This document shows positions 48,101 through 56,388 of a DNA stretch of 64,000 nucleotides, piece after piece (position 1 is the stretch's first letter; every line of letters begins with the position of its first letter). The stretch is from positions 1 through 64,000 of the IMG/VR virus record IMGVR_UViG_3300020131_000101; one strand, 5' to 3'. Origin of the DNA: a virus. The position numbers were made by a program, and so were the translations under genes. The notes beneath the pieces were generated by a model. That model worked only from the letters and a program-made list of their open reading frames with translations. It did not search any database and had not been told where the DNA came from.

Positions 48101-48179
48101 GCTGGGCCGTGTCCTCTCGGTGGACGTCCTGGGGTCATCCCAGGAAGACGTGGAGGGTTCGAATCCCTCTCGCCCCAGC
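48101..48179 (+). ncRNA. tRNA-like small RNA
   Basis: The sequence folds as a cloverleaf. Acceptor: GCTGGG with CCCAGC, extended by CG/CG after one mismatch. D-arm: GTCC-TCTCGGT-GGAC. Anticodon-like arm: TCCTGGG-GTCAT-CCCAGGA. T-arm: GAGGG-TTCGAAT-CCCTC, with a canonical T-loop. Against a functional tRNA: the base before the anticodon triplet is G rather than U33, the acceptor is over-long, and no CCA is encoded in register. If read as an anticodon, the loop would be UCA. A TATAAT box lies just upstream and a terminator just downstream. Confidence 0.6.
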
Positions 48180-48187
48180 CACACCTA

Positions 48188-48211
48188 AGCCCGCCCAGAG
48201 CGGGCTTTTTT
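48188..48211 (+). terminator. rho-independent terminator of the small RNA
   Basis: AGCCCGC-CCAGA-GCGGGCT followed by T6, nine bases after the tRNA-like fold. Confidence 0.9.
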
Positions 48212-48248
48212 ACGTCCACATAAATTTTCCACATTTCAATTTAAGCGC

Positions 48249-48319
48249 TACAACTTTTTCACCCCTTATTACAACTTTTACTTGCAATACAGAATCTGCT
48301 GTTGTAACCTGTAGTTGTA
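48249..48319. promoter_or_regulatory. second CI/Cro-type operator array (rightward early operon)
   Basis: TACAAC half-sites at 48249 and 48270, and GTTGTA at 48301 and 48314. GTTGTAACCTGTAGTTGTAAT (from 48301) differs at only two bases from the reverse complement of the cI-cro operator segment ATTACAACTGTAGGTTACAAC (45493-45513). It lies just ahead of the gene at 48371. Confidence 0.8.
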
Positions 48320-48370
48320 ATTAATGCCGAGCAGCATGCATTCAGTTGAGCAACTTGATCGGGGGGTGGG

Positions 48371-48673
48371 ATGAAAGGGAAACATGCAGCAACGCCGTGG
48401 CACTGCAAGCAATTGGTAGGCGTGGTTGAACGCGGCTTTGCAATCTTCCACACCAAGGAAAAGGACACTACCAAGACGACGCATCGCATTGACGATAACG
48501 GCGAGTTTTCCAAGGAAGATGCTGAATTCATCGTCCGCGCCTGCAATGCTCACGATGATCTGGTGAAGGCGTTGCGGGAATATGTGGAGCGGCATGAGGC
48601 GGAGTGTGATCCGTCCGGCTTGCCTGAATACGATCAGGCTCGCTCCGCCCTCGCCAAAGCAGGTGCCGCATGA
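48371..48673 (+). CDS. phage early protein, hypothetical
   Basis: A 100-residue protein of a type frequent at the head of phage early operons: a beta N-terminal half (WHCKQLVGVVERGFAIFHTK) then DAEFIVRACNAHDDLVKALR. A GGGGGTGGG stretch precedes the ATG. Function unknown. Confidence 0.75.
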   Translation: MKGKHAATPWHCKQLVGVVERGFAIFHTKEKDTTKTTHRIDDNGEFSKEDAEFIVRACNAHDDLVKALREYVERHEAECDPSGLPEYDQARSALAKAGAA

Positions 48674-48918
48674 GCCGCACAAACTTCGACCTCGACGATG
48701 AGCTCAAGCGGCGCGGCAATGCCGCAGTAGCGTACGCGCTCATGCTTGCCCGTAAGGCATTCCAAGAAGGACGTTTGGATGCCTACCAGCGCGGCTATTT
48801 CTACGGACAACTCCTCGTCGCCAAATGCGACCTCCGCGCCGAGAAATACATCGAGCAGGGAGCGCTCAACGAAATCAACTTTCTGAAAAATCTGGTGCGG
48901 AAAGGCGGTGCCGCATGA
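48670..48918 (+). CDS. small hypothetical protein
   Basis: An 82-residue helical protein (LDDELKRRGNAAVAYALMLA, GRLDAYQRGYFYGQLLVAKC). 4-nt overlaps on both sides. Function unknown. Confidence 0.65.
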   Translation: MSRTNFDLDDELKRRGNAAVAYALMLARKAFQEGRLDAYQRGYFYGQLLVAKCDLRAEKYIEQGALNEINFLKNLVRKGGAA

Positions 48919-49127
48919 AGCGCTTCTACTCTGCCCTCGCCATCGTACTCATTTTTGCTGTCTACGGGATCGTCGGCACACTTGACCGCATCGACCAGGA
49001 GCGCGCAGAAGCACATCGCGCCGAGATCATAGCCGCAGCCAAAGCTGAATACAAACGCCGCCAGTGGGAAGGGCTCGAAGAAAAAGCCGAGTACCTCACC
49101 TTTCCTATAGCCGCCTACAACAAGTGA
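48915..49127 (+). CDS. small single-pass membrane protein
   Basis: A 70-residue protein with an N-terminal transmembrane helix (FYSALAIVLIFAVYGIVGTL) and a charged helical tail. Start at 48915 in the ATGA overlap. Confidence 0.65.
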   Translation: MKRFYSALAIVLIFAVYGIVGTLDRIDQERAEAHRAEIIAAAKAEYKRRQWEGLEEKAEYLTFPIAAYNK

Positions 49128-49134
49128 CCGGCGC

Positions 49135-49233
49135 ATGCGTGGACTCATCAAGTACTACCGGCAGTTCCGTCGCGGCTGCCGATTCTTACCTGCTATCCGG
49201 AGGGCATGGAATGTCTGGCACAGGGGCTTCTAA
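49135..49233 (+). CDS. possible 32-residue basic peptide
   Basis: Short frame starting MRGLIKYYRQFRRGCRFLPA and ending WNVWHRGF, nine bases after the previous stop, amphipathic and Arg-rich. It overlaps the start of the next gene by 23 nt. Weak ribosome-binding site; support is by position only. Confidence 0.35.
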   Translation: MRGLIKYYRQFRRGCRFLPAIRRAWNVWHRGF

Positions 49234-49501
49234 AGGCGGGATGAATGCGCGCTGGATAGCCATGCGCTGCAAGGAGCCTTTCTTCTGGCGATTCCTTGAG
49301 GAGGCGTTCAGCGAGGAAGTCGAGAGCGAGGAGGCCGCCGTTTCTGTCGTCTATATCTACGGTGGCGTCAGATCGCGCGCGGAGTTCGACATTGATCCGG
49401 CCGCGGCGGATCGCTTTCACATCGTATTCCGCCGTCCTTTTGCCGACTACTCGGATCGGCTCGCATCGCAACAAAACAATCGAAACAGGGAGTTCGTATG
49501 A
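49211..49501 (+). CDS. phage hypothetical protein
   Basis: A 96-residue protein starting MSGTGASKGGMNARWIAMRC at 49211 with GGAGGGC upstream. Compact alpha/beta pattern (KEPFFWRFLEEAFSEEVESE, FHIVFRRPFADYSDRLASQQ). Family not recognised. Confidence 0.6.
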   Translation: MSGTGASKGGMNARWIAMRCKEPFFWRFLEEAFSEEVESEEAAVSVVYIYGGVRSRAEFDIDPAAADRFHIVFRRPFADYSDRLASQQNNRNREFV

Positions 49502-49758
49502 AAACAGCCCAAGAAGCCGTCGGCTATGCCGTCAATTTTCTCTTCTCGCCCAGCGAGAAGTTGCTGAAAACCGATCCGACGATGGCGGAACTCGGCGCCG
49601 ACAGTCTCGACATGATCGAACTCGCAATGCATGTAGAGGACGAGCTCGGGATCATCATCGTCGACCAGGACATTCCGACCAACCTCGAACTGCGCGTTTC
49701 CCAATACGCGGAGCAGATCGAGAAGCTCATCCCCGCCAAGAACAAAGTTCCTGCCTAA
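49498..49758 (+). CDS. acyl carrier protein
   Basis: An 86-residue acyl carrier protein. MAELGADSLDMIELAMHVED contains the DSL motif whose Ser (near residue 38) takes the 4'-phosphopantetheine arm; LGIIIVDQDIPTNLELRVSQ forms the acidic helix III region. Length and motif are standard. It is embedded in a phage early operon with 4-nt coupling to the upstream gene and 9 nt before rdgC, far from any fatty-acid genes. Likely to carry acyl groups for a host enzyme or to act as a protein partner. Confidence 0.88.
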   Translation: MKTAQEAVGYAVNFLFSPSEKLLKTDPTMAELGADSLDMIELAMHVEDELGIIIVDQDIPTNLELRVSQYAEQIEKLIPAKNKVPA

Positions 49759-49767
49759 GGTGCCGCC

Positions 49768-50673
49768 ATGTGGTTCAAGAACATTCAAATCTACATGCTG
49801 ACCGCACCGTGGTCGATGACATCCGAGCAGCTGGAGGCCGCGCTGGCGCCGCAGGCATTTGTCCCCTGCGGTAGTCTAGATCTGCAGACGCAAGGCTGGG
49901 TCTCGCCCCGCGACAACGGCATGCTGGTGCACACGGTCAACCGCCAGATGCTGCTGCAGCTCGGCACAGAGAAAAAGCTCCTACCGGCCAAGGTCATTGC
50001 CGCGAAGACGAAGGAACGCGTTGACGAACTGGAAGTGCAGCAAGGCTTCAGGCCTGGCCGCAAACAGATCCGCGAGATCAAGGAACAGGTAACGGACGAG
50101 CTCTTGCCGCAGGCTTTCGCCGTCCGCCGGGACACGCGTGTCTGGATCGATCCGGTACATGGGCTGCTGGTTGTCGATTCTGCGGCACCAGCGCGCGCCG
50201 ATGAAGTCTTCAAGATGCTGCTCAAGTCCCTGGAAGTCCTCCCCTTCGCCGCACTGCGCACCGAGCGTTCGCCGCTGTCCGCGATGACCGACTGGCTTGC
50301 TGCTGACGAAGCGCCGGCCGGATTCACCGTCGACCAGGACACAGAACTGCGCTCCAGCGGCGAAGGTAAGGCTACCGTGCGCTACCTGCGCCACACCCTG
50401 GAGCCAACCGACATCAACCGCCACATCGCCGCCGGCAAGCAGGTTACACGCCTCGCCCTCACATGGGCTGACCGTGTCTCTTTTGTGCTGACCGAGAAGC
50501 TGGCGATCAAGCGTATCGCGCCGCTGGATGTCCTAAAGGAAAACACCGACTCCAGCACGCAGAACGAGGATGAGCGCTTCGATAGTGACTTCCTCCTGAT
50601 GGCTGGTGAACTGGCCAAGCTAGTTGACAACCTTGTCACGGCGCTTGGCGGGCAAGAAGCCCAAAGCAAGTAA
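49768..50673 (+). CDS. rdgC: recombination-associated protein RdgC
   Basis: A 301-residue RdgC homologue: [75 protein letters not shown] and the C-terminal [20 protein letters not shown] all fit. RdgC forms a ring around duplex DNA and restrains RecA. On a phage it may protect replicating DNA or set recombination mode. Confidence 0.94.
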   Translation: MWFKNIQIYMLTAPWSMTSEQLEAALAPQAFVPCGSLDLQTQGWVSPRDNGMLVHTVNRQMLLQLGTEKKLLPAKVIAAKTKERVDELEVQQGFRPGRKQIREIKEQVTDELLPQAFAVRRDTRVWIDPVHGLLVVDSAAPARADEVFKMLLKSLEVLPFAALRTERSPLSAMTDWLAADEAPAGFTVDQDTELRSSGEGKATVRYLRHTLEPTDINRHIAAGKQVTRLALTWADRVSFVLTEKLAIKRIAPLDVLKENTDSSTQNEDERFDSDFLLMAGELAKLVDNLVTALGGQEAQSK

Positions 50674-50713
50674 TACCGGCTTTACATCTACAACGAGATC
50701 GGCAGGGAGAACC

Positions 50714-52744
50714 ATGATCACCACTGAAGTTCGCCATTTTCACTTCTGCTGCGGCATCGGCGGCGCAGCCAAGGGCTTCAACAAGGCAAACCCACGCGTT
50801 GGCAACGTGCAGGCGACCTTCCGCTGCCTCGGCGGCGTAGACGTCGACGCATCTGCAATCCGAGACTTCAATCGTCTGGTCGGGGTGCCGGGCACGGTAA
50901 TGGACCTGTTCACTCGAGACCAGTACATCCGGTTCCACTGTAAGGAGCCGCCGCCAGAGTGGCGCGAGATGGGGCCGGCAGACATCCGGCGCGCCGCCGG
51001 TAACGAGCGCCCGCATATCGTATTCATCTCATCCCCGTGCAAGGGTGCTTCCGGGCTGCTATCCGAAGCGACCAGCAAGACGCCAAAGTACCAGGCGCTC
51101 AACGAGCTGACGCTGCGCTGTATCTGGCTGATGTCCGAGGCTTGGCAGGACGACCCGGTAGACCTGATCGTGTTCGAGAACGTGCCGAGACTGGCCACAC
51201 GCGGCCGGCACTTGTTGGACCAGATCAACCAGCTCCTGCAGCGCTACGGCTACGCGGTTGCTGAAACGACACACGACTGCGGCGAACTGGGTGGTCTGGC
51301 GCAGTCCCGCAAGCGCTTCCTCCTGGTCGCGCGCCACGCCGAGAAAGTGCCGCCGTTCCTGTATGAGCCTGAAAAGAAGAGCTTGCGTGCCGTCGGCGAC
51401 ATCCTCGGCCGCATGCCGTTCCCGGGTGACGAGGTAGGCGGCCCGATGCACCGAATTCCGCGCCTGCAGTGGAAAACGTGGGTTCGCCTGGCGTTCGTCG
51501 AAGCCGGCAGCGACTGGCGCAGTCTGAACAAGCTGGCTGTCGAAAATGGCCACCTTCGCGACTATCTGATCCTGCCGGAATACCGTTCTGACTATCTGGG
51601 CGTCAACCGCTGGGAAGAACCGGTCGGAGCGGTGTCCGGACGTGCCGGACCGAGCAACGGCGCCTATTCAGTGGCCGACCCACGTTTCGATCAGTCCAAG
51701 AAATGGAACGACGGGCAAGCTTATGGTGTGCGAATGTGGCAGGAGGCAACAGGGACGATTGCAGGGCAGCAGACTCCAGGTCAAGGCGCATATTCGGTAG
51801 CGGATCCGCGCTCCAGTGGCGAGCACCACAAGAACGTGTACCGAATTGTCGCGTGGGACCAGGCATCGGGCACCGTAACCGGCGGATTCAAGGCAAGCAG
51901 TGGCGGAGGTGTCGCCGATCCTCGCCCGCCATCCGGACCACTGTTCAGCAAGTATGCGGTGACCGAGTGGAATCAGCGGACAGGTACGGTGATCGGCGGC
52001 GATGACTCTGGCGCCTACGCTGTCGCGGATCCTCGCACGGGAAAATCCAGCCATTCCGGATTCGGTGTGACCGAATGGAACGAACCGGCCGGGACCGTGG
52101 CCGGAGAATCCCTGCCGTCGAACGGACAGTTTGCCGTCGCCGATCCACGTCCAGGGTGGGACCGGCACGCCGGCAACCTGGTCGTGACCGACTGGAATGG
52201 CCCCTCGAACACGGTAATTGCAGGCGGCAAGGGTGTTCAAGGCGGATGGCTGTCCGTCGCAGACCCGCGCACTGGCATGACCCGTGAAAAGGGCGACAAC
52301 TACCTGACGGCCGGGCATTACGGTGTGATCCCGTGGGACCAGCCGAGTGGCGCGGTCAGCGCGGCAGCCGGGCACGACAACGGCCGCTGGTCGGTCGCTG
52401 ACCCCCGCATCGACGTCCTCCCGGCGCTCGATCAGAAGACTGTGGCAATTATCCGCGCGCTCGACGGTACGTGGCACCGCCCGTTCACCACCTTGGAGCT
52501 GGCGGCCCTGCAGTCGCTGATCGAGCCGGAAGAATTCCTCCTGCTCGACGGCATGAGCGACAGCCTATGGCGTGAGCACATTGGAAACCTCGTGCCGCCG
52601 GATGCCGCGACCGCTATTGCCGACGTTATGGGTACAACGCTTCTCCTCGCGTGGTCCGGCGAAACGTTCGTTCTCAGCGCCACGCCGGTATGGGTTCGCA
52701 ATGTCGCGATTGCGCTGTCTCTTTCCCAGAAGGACGCAGCATGA
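50714..52744 (+). CDS. cytosine-5 DNA methyltransferase with seven tandem repeats
   Basis: A 676-residue Dcm-type enzyme. Motif I is HFCCGIGGAAKGFNKA (8-23), motif IV SSPCKGASG with catalytic Cys near 107 (Lys in place of the usual Gln), motif VI VFENVPRL near 153, motif VIII QSRKRFLLVA near 196. Residues about 288-566 hold seven repeats of about 39 residues ending in VADPR (for example YGVRMWQEATGTIAG then GAYSVADPR). The C-terminus has TTLELAALQSL and HIGNLVPPDAATAIAD (motifs IX-X). Start at 50714 follows GGGAGAACC. Confidence 0.9.
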   Translation: MITTEVRHFHFCCGIGGAAKGFNKANPRVGNVQATFRCLGGVDVDASAIRDFNRLVGVPGTVMDLFTRDQYIRFHCKEPPPEWREMGPADIRRAAGNERPHIVFISSPCKGASGLLSEATSKTPKYQALNELTLRCIWLMSEAWQDDPVDLIVFENVPRLATRGRHLLDQINQLLQRYGYAVAETTHDCGELGGLAQSRKRFLLVARHAEKVPPFLYEPEKKSLRAVGDILGRMPFPGDEVGGPMHRIPRLQWKTWVRLAFVEAGSDWRSLNKLAVENGHLRDYLILPEYRSDYLGVNRWEEPVGAVSGRAGPSNGAYSVADPRFDQSKKWNDGQAYGVRMWQEATGTIAGQQTPGQGAYSVADPRSSGEHHKNVYRIVAWDQASGTVTGGFKASSGGGVADPRPPSGPLFSKYAVTEWNQRTGTVIGGDDSGAYAVADPRTGKSSHSGFGVTEWNEPAGTVAGESLPSNGQFAVADPRPGWDRHAGNLVVTDWNGPSNTVIAGGKGVQGGWLSVADPRTGMTREKGDNYLTAGHYGVIPWDQPSGAVSAAAGHDNGRWSVADPRIDVLPALDQKTVAIIRALDGTWHRPFTTLELAALQSLIEPEEFLLLDGMSDSLWREHIGNLVPPDAATAIADVMGTTLLLAWSGETFVLSATPVWVRNVAIALSLSQKDAA

Positions 52745-53826
52745 CACTCACCAAAGGACGCATTGACCGCGCCGGGGTCATCAAATTCAACGATGCCAGC
52801 CTTACCGTCTGGGAGGAAGGCCTCGCCGACGCGCGCAGGAATGGTGGCTGGGACAGCGAACAGCGCTGGAGACGACAGTTCAAGCGGCAGGTATTCGCAC
52901 GCGTCGTTCAACAGCTGCGTCGTCTTGGCTGGGATTGCGTCGTTCCAGAGGAAATGATCAAGCAGTACAGCCTGGACTTCGCACGAGACCATCGGTATTG
53001 CCGAAAAGGTGATCTGCAGGCAGACCTGTCCATAAGTGGACGATGCATTGAGTTCGAGATGTTCCAGAACGTGAATGCACCCGATCGCCCAGATCATGGT
53101 GGCCGCTACCAGAACGATAAGGAAAGGCACATGCCGTACTTGATGCGCCTCGAAATGGAGCGCACGCGTCGAAGGATCCGTGATTACCTCTGCAACGTTT
53201 TCACCGAGTACGTGTTCGATCCGCCAAAGCCAAAGCTTGGCTTCAATGGCGTCACGGCGGTGGAGTATGCCGCCTATGAACGCCGCACCACGGGGCATTA
53301 CGTTGCCGAGCTTGATCGCGCCAGGATCAGCAATCCAGGCTATGACGACAAGTCGGCCGATGGTCACAAGCTCGAGCACGGCATGCGCGCCTACGGGAAG
53401 GATCGCAAAGGTCGAATCATCGTGGGGACCTTGCTGTATCGCCTCGGCGGAAACTGGACGCTGGTGACTGGTCGCTATGGCCTGACATACCTCTATCACA
53501 ACGAAGTATGGGTCGAGAATCCCGGAAATCTGCGCGTCAAGCGCAACACTGTCGAGCGCCGGAAACGCCTCGAGGCTGAACTGCACAAGGCGGTCACCGC
53601 CATGAAGTTCGAGCGCGCCGCCGTGCTGCGCGACATCCTGTTTCCAGGTGATCAGACGCTGTATGTCGTCTGGAACAACGAGCGCCAGCTCTACCACTGC
53701 ACCGGCTTTCGCGGATACACCGCCGATCACTCCAAGGCTGGCAAATTCACGGCGGATGAGGTTCGAGGCTGGGATTGCAAGCCGAACAGGGTAATCCCTT
53801 TGCAAGCAGATAAGGAAGCCGCATGA
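52741..53826 (+). CDS. hypothetical protein with UVR-like motif
   Basis: A 361-residue protein coupled to the methyltransferase by ATGA. The N-terminal third (RRQFKRQVFARVVQQLRRLG, YSLDFARDHRYCRKGDLQAD) is alpha/beta. Near residues 275-300, LEAELHKAVTAMKFERAAVL resembles the UVR helical hairpin of UvrB/UvrC. The C-terminal part has YHCTGFRGYTADH. Possibly a DNA-end or mismatch-related partner of the methyltransferase; not assigned. Confidence 0.65.
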   Translation: MTLTKGRIDRAGVIKFNDASLTVWEEGLADARRNGGWDSEQRWRRQFKRQVFARVVQQLRRLGWDCVVPEEMIKQYSLDFARDHRYCRKGDLQADLSISGRCIEFEMFQNVNAPDRPDHGGRYQNDKERHMPYLMRLEMERTRRRIRDYLCNVFTEYVFDPPKPKLGFNGVTAVEYAAYERRTTGHYVAELDRARISNPGYDDKSADGHKLEHGMRAYGKDRKGRIIVGTLLYRLGGNWTLVTGRYGLTYLYHNEVWVENPGNLRVKRNTVERRKRLEAELHKAVTAMKFERAAVLRDILFPGDQTLYVVWNNERQLYHCTGFRGYTADHSKAGKFTADEVRGWDCKPNRVIPLQADKEAA

Positions 53827-54271
53827 ACCAGCTCAAAGTAAAGCGCCTTCATCCTGAAGCCATCATCCCGAAGTACGCACCTCTGGCGCCGCATGCTTTG
53901 ACTTGCATGCCTGTATTCCTGAAATGGAGCGCGGTCCGGCAAAGCTCGATCCCAGCGTTGCCAGGACCTTCAGGACAGGTCTTTCCTTCGAGATCCCGTC
54001 TGGCTGGGTAATGCTGATCTACTCGCGTAGTGGGCACGGATTCAAGCACGGAGTTCGCCTTGCCAACGCCGTCGGTGTCATCGATTCCGATTACCGCGGC
54101 GAAGTTCAGGTGAAGCTGGTCAACGACGGCGGGATGCCGTTCTATGTGAACAAGGGCGATCGCATTGCACAGGCCATGCTCGTTCCCGTCCAGCAATTCC
54201 AGCTGGCGGAAGTCGAGGACCTGAGTGAAACGGCGCGCGGCGCCGGCGGATTTGGGAGCACTGGATCATGA
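53823..54271 (+). pseudogene. dut: frameshifted dUTPase
   Basis: The first 19 codons (MNQLKVKRLHPEAIIPKYA) match the dUTPase N-terminus. Then the family sequence (TSGAACFDLHACIPEME) continues in the -1 frame, so one base appears to be missing around 53877-53880. The rest is intact: LIYSRSGHGFKHGVRLANA, GVIDSDYRGEVQVKLVN with the catalytic Asp, DRIAQAMLVP and the C-terminal GAGGFGSTGS loop. The 449-bp span is one base short of a normal 149-residue enzyme. The site is not a slippery heptamer. Either a real mutation or a sequencing error. Confidence 0.9.
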
Positions 54272-54771
54272 GCCTTACTGCAGAACAAAAGCGCGCCGCA
54301 TTGAAAGGCGTGGACATTCTGGATCCTGAGCAGGTATTTGACGCAGTTGCTGCCGCCCTCTCCCATCTCACGCAGAAGCTGGTTGGCGAAGTCCAAGCAA
54401 TGCCTGGTGCGGAGGGCTTCACAACTGCGGTGTTCGTAGCTGATGAAGTCCCTGCCGGAACCAAGCTCTACACCCACTCCATCGCAAGCGGGATGGATGC
54501 GGAAGTACTCGCATGGCCACCTGAGTTGACGCCCGACCTTGAAGAAGTGCTCGGCTGGCCGAACTTCCGCTGCGGCCCGGTTGCTCACCTGTTCCAAGCC
54601 GCTGGCTACGACATCAAGAAGAAGGCCGAGAGCGAGCAGGCATTTGTCCTGCACTGGCTTGCATCGCTGGTGCTGAAGCATGGCGAAAACTGGCGCGACA
54701 AGGCATCTGAAAAGCTCCGCGAGCTGCAGGATCAGGTCGCCGCCCTCTCGAAGAAGGGGGACGGAAAGTGA
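54268..54771 (+). CDS. phage hypothetical protein
   Basis: A 167-residue soluble protein (TAEQKRAALKGVDILDPEQV, AAGYDIKKKAESEQAFVLHW) with helical ends. Common in phage early operons; function unknown. 4-nt overlaps. Confidence 0.65.
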   Translation: MSLTAEQKRAALKGVDILDPEQVFDAVAAALSHLTQKLVGEVQAMPGAEGFTTAVFVADEVPAGTKLYTHSIASGMDAEVLAWPPELTPDLEEVLGWPNFRCGPVAHLFQAAGYDIKKKAESEQAFVLHWLASLVLKHGENWRDKASEKLRELQDQVAALSKKGDGK

Positions 54772-55175
54772 ACCCGCGCATCTACAAGAAGCAGGCAAAG
54801 CGCTCAGTTGAACTCCTGCGATCGCATGAAGGCTGGACCATGCCACTCAAGAACATGGAGATATACGGCCCGTCACGCCACGATCATCCATACAGCGGCT
54901 GGAAAAGCAATATTGGAATAGATGGCTCTCCCGTCCTCGGCTACTGGTCATCGACGATGGACGGCCGCGAATGGGATGAGCGCTGTGCGCGTAGTGAGTG
55001 GTGCGATCTCCATTACTGGACGTTTGTTGTTCCGGAGGATCATTTCAAAACTGGCAATGAGCCTCTGCCGAAGATGACTATTCAGCAGTGCCGACAGCGC
55101 TTCTCTACAAAGATGATTGCCACAGGTTGGCGTTGGCGTGGCAATCGAGCAATCAAGGATGATCGCAATGTCTGA
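54768..55175 (+). CDS. phage hypothetical protein
   Basis: A 135-residue Trp/Tyr-rich protein (GWKSNIGIDGSPVLGYWSST, WCDLHYWTFVVPEDHF) with a basic C-terminal end. Function unknown. Overlaps the next gene by 8 nt. Confidence 0.6.
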   Translation: MNPRIYKKQAKRSVELLRSHEGWTMPLKNMEIYGPSRHDHPYSGWKSNIGIDGSPVLGYWSSTMDGREWDERCARSEWCDLHYWTFVVPEDHFKTGNEPLPKMTIQQCRQRFSTKMIATGWRWRGNRAIKDDRNV

Positions 55176-56388
55176 CCACAAACAAAACGTGAGTGCGCCG
55201 GCGGAGTCGGAACTGAAGCCGTGCCCGTTCTGCGGCGGCGACGCATGTCTGGACCAAGTCGACAGCGACGACTGCTGGTCTGTAGGCTGCGAAGCCTGTG
55301 ACTTTCAGCTTATGACCGGCGAGTGGAACTTGGGCTGGCACAAGTCGAAAGAGAAGGCCATCTCCGCCTGGAACTACCGCGCCCTTATCGCCTCTGCGCC
55401 AGCATCGACAGCGCAGCCCCCTAGCATTGGCGAGATTACTGCGTCCCATATCGCCGCGCAGCTTCATTATCCGGAGCATTGGGATACGGCAGCGTACCCG
55501 ACTGTGGCGGATGCCTTTATTGAGGTCATTGCGCACTTCCAATGCACAAGCGAGGATCATGCGGCAGCGCAGCCTGACACTGCTTACACCTACGCAAGTA
55601 CACAGGCGACGAATTGCGCCGGGTGCGGACAGCACAAGCATACACCGCTGCGTATTGACGCGATGGGAGGCTATGTGTGCCTGACCTGCATCGACCAGAA
55701 ACTAGGCTCCATGCTCGGAGAGTTTGGCTACGAGCAGCCTGACACTGCGGAGCGGCAGGCGTTTGAAAAGTGGGCGGTTAATTACTGTGCGCCATTGGTC
55801 AAGAAGGGCGAAGTTCTGCGGCGCTCCCCAGATGGCACCTATGCGATGTTCTCCGTTCAATGGAATTGGGATGCATGGCAAGCTCGTGCCGTCCTCACCG
55901 CCCCGCAGGATGCGCAGGAGCGGGATGCAAAGCGACTTGCGTACATTTTGGAATGCTGCCCTCCTTCTGACTGGGCGTTGCTTGGGGCGCTCAGTGCAGA
56001 CAATGCCCGCGCAAAAATTGATGACTGGATGGCGCATGATGCCGCCCTCACCACCGCACAGCCATCCAAGCCGCAGGATGCGCGGCAAGCCACAGATCAT
56101 CTATCCGACGAGGTGCGCGCCATCATGGAAGATGCGCGATATGTGGCATCAATGTTCCACGCAACGACAGTAGAGACTGAATCGGATGCTTACGACATTT
56201 CCGATACGGTCGTACAGCGAATAGACGCGCTGTTAAACAGACCTTCTACATCTAGTGCAGGTGATCAAAGCACTGCACAGCCAGCGGATAAGCCGACACT
56301 GATCTGTAACTCGTGTGGCGCTGATCGTTTCAAGGAAGATTGTAAAGGCGCGCGTGAGAGTTGCCCGATTAAAGGAGTCGCACTGTGA
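55168..56388 (+). CDS. Lar-type restriction alleviation protein, long modular form
   Basis: A 406-residue protein. ELKPCPFCGGDACLDQVDSD and VGCEACDF (residues 14-48) form the Lar zinc domain, which in Rac prophage Lar alleviates type I restriction. The remaining 350 residues hold a second CxxC pair (CAGCGQHKHTPLR, VCLTCIDQ, about 152-185), a beta module (FEKWAVNYCAPLVKKGEVLR) and a third Cys set (LICNSCGADRFKED) at the end. Typical Lar proteins are under 100 residues, so this is a fused form. Start at 55168; the 55117 frame overlaps the previous gene further. Confidence 0.75.
   Translation: MSDHKQNVSAPAESELKPCPFCGGDACLDQVDSDDCWSVGCEACDFQLMTGEWNLGWHKSKEKAISAWNYRALIASAPASTAQPPSIGEITASHIAAQLHYPEHWDTAAYPTVADAFIEVIAHFQCTSEDHAAAQPDTAYTYASTQATNCAGCGQHKHTPLRIDAMGGYVCLTCIDQKLGSMLGEFGYEQPDTAERQAFEKWAVNYCAPLVKKGEVLRRSPDGTYAMFSVQWNWDAWQARAVLTAPQDAQERDAKRLAYILECCPPSDWALLGALSADNARAKIDDWMAHDAALTTAQPSKPQDARQATDHLSDEVRAIMEDARYVASMFHATTVETESDAYDISDTVVQRIDALLNRPSTSSAGDQSTAQPADKPTLICNSCGADRFKEDCKGARESCPIKGVAL

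Noticed and set aside
48101-48179. Calling this a functional tRNA for a UGA-reading anticodon
   Set aside because: No U33, an extended acceptor with a mismatch and no CCA in register; kept as tRNA-like RNA instead.
52432-53805. 457-codon minus-strand frame opposite the methyltransferase and its partner
   Set aside because: The plus-strand frames carry catalytic motifs and tight operon overlaps; the antisense product shows no recognisable domain.
53877-53880. Programmed frameshift in dUTPase
   Set aside because: The TAC GCA CCT context is not a slippery heptamer, and no stem is evident; a plain one-base deletion is more likely.
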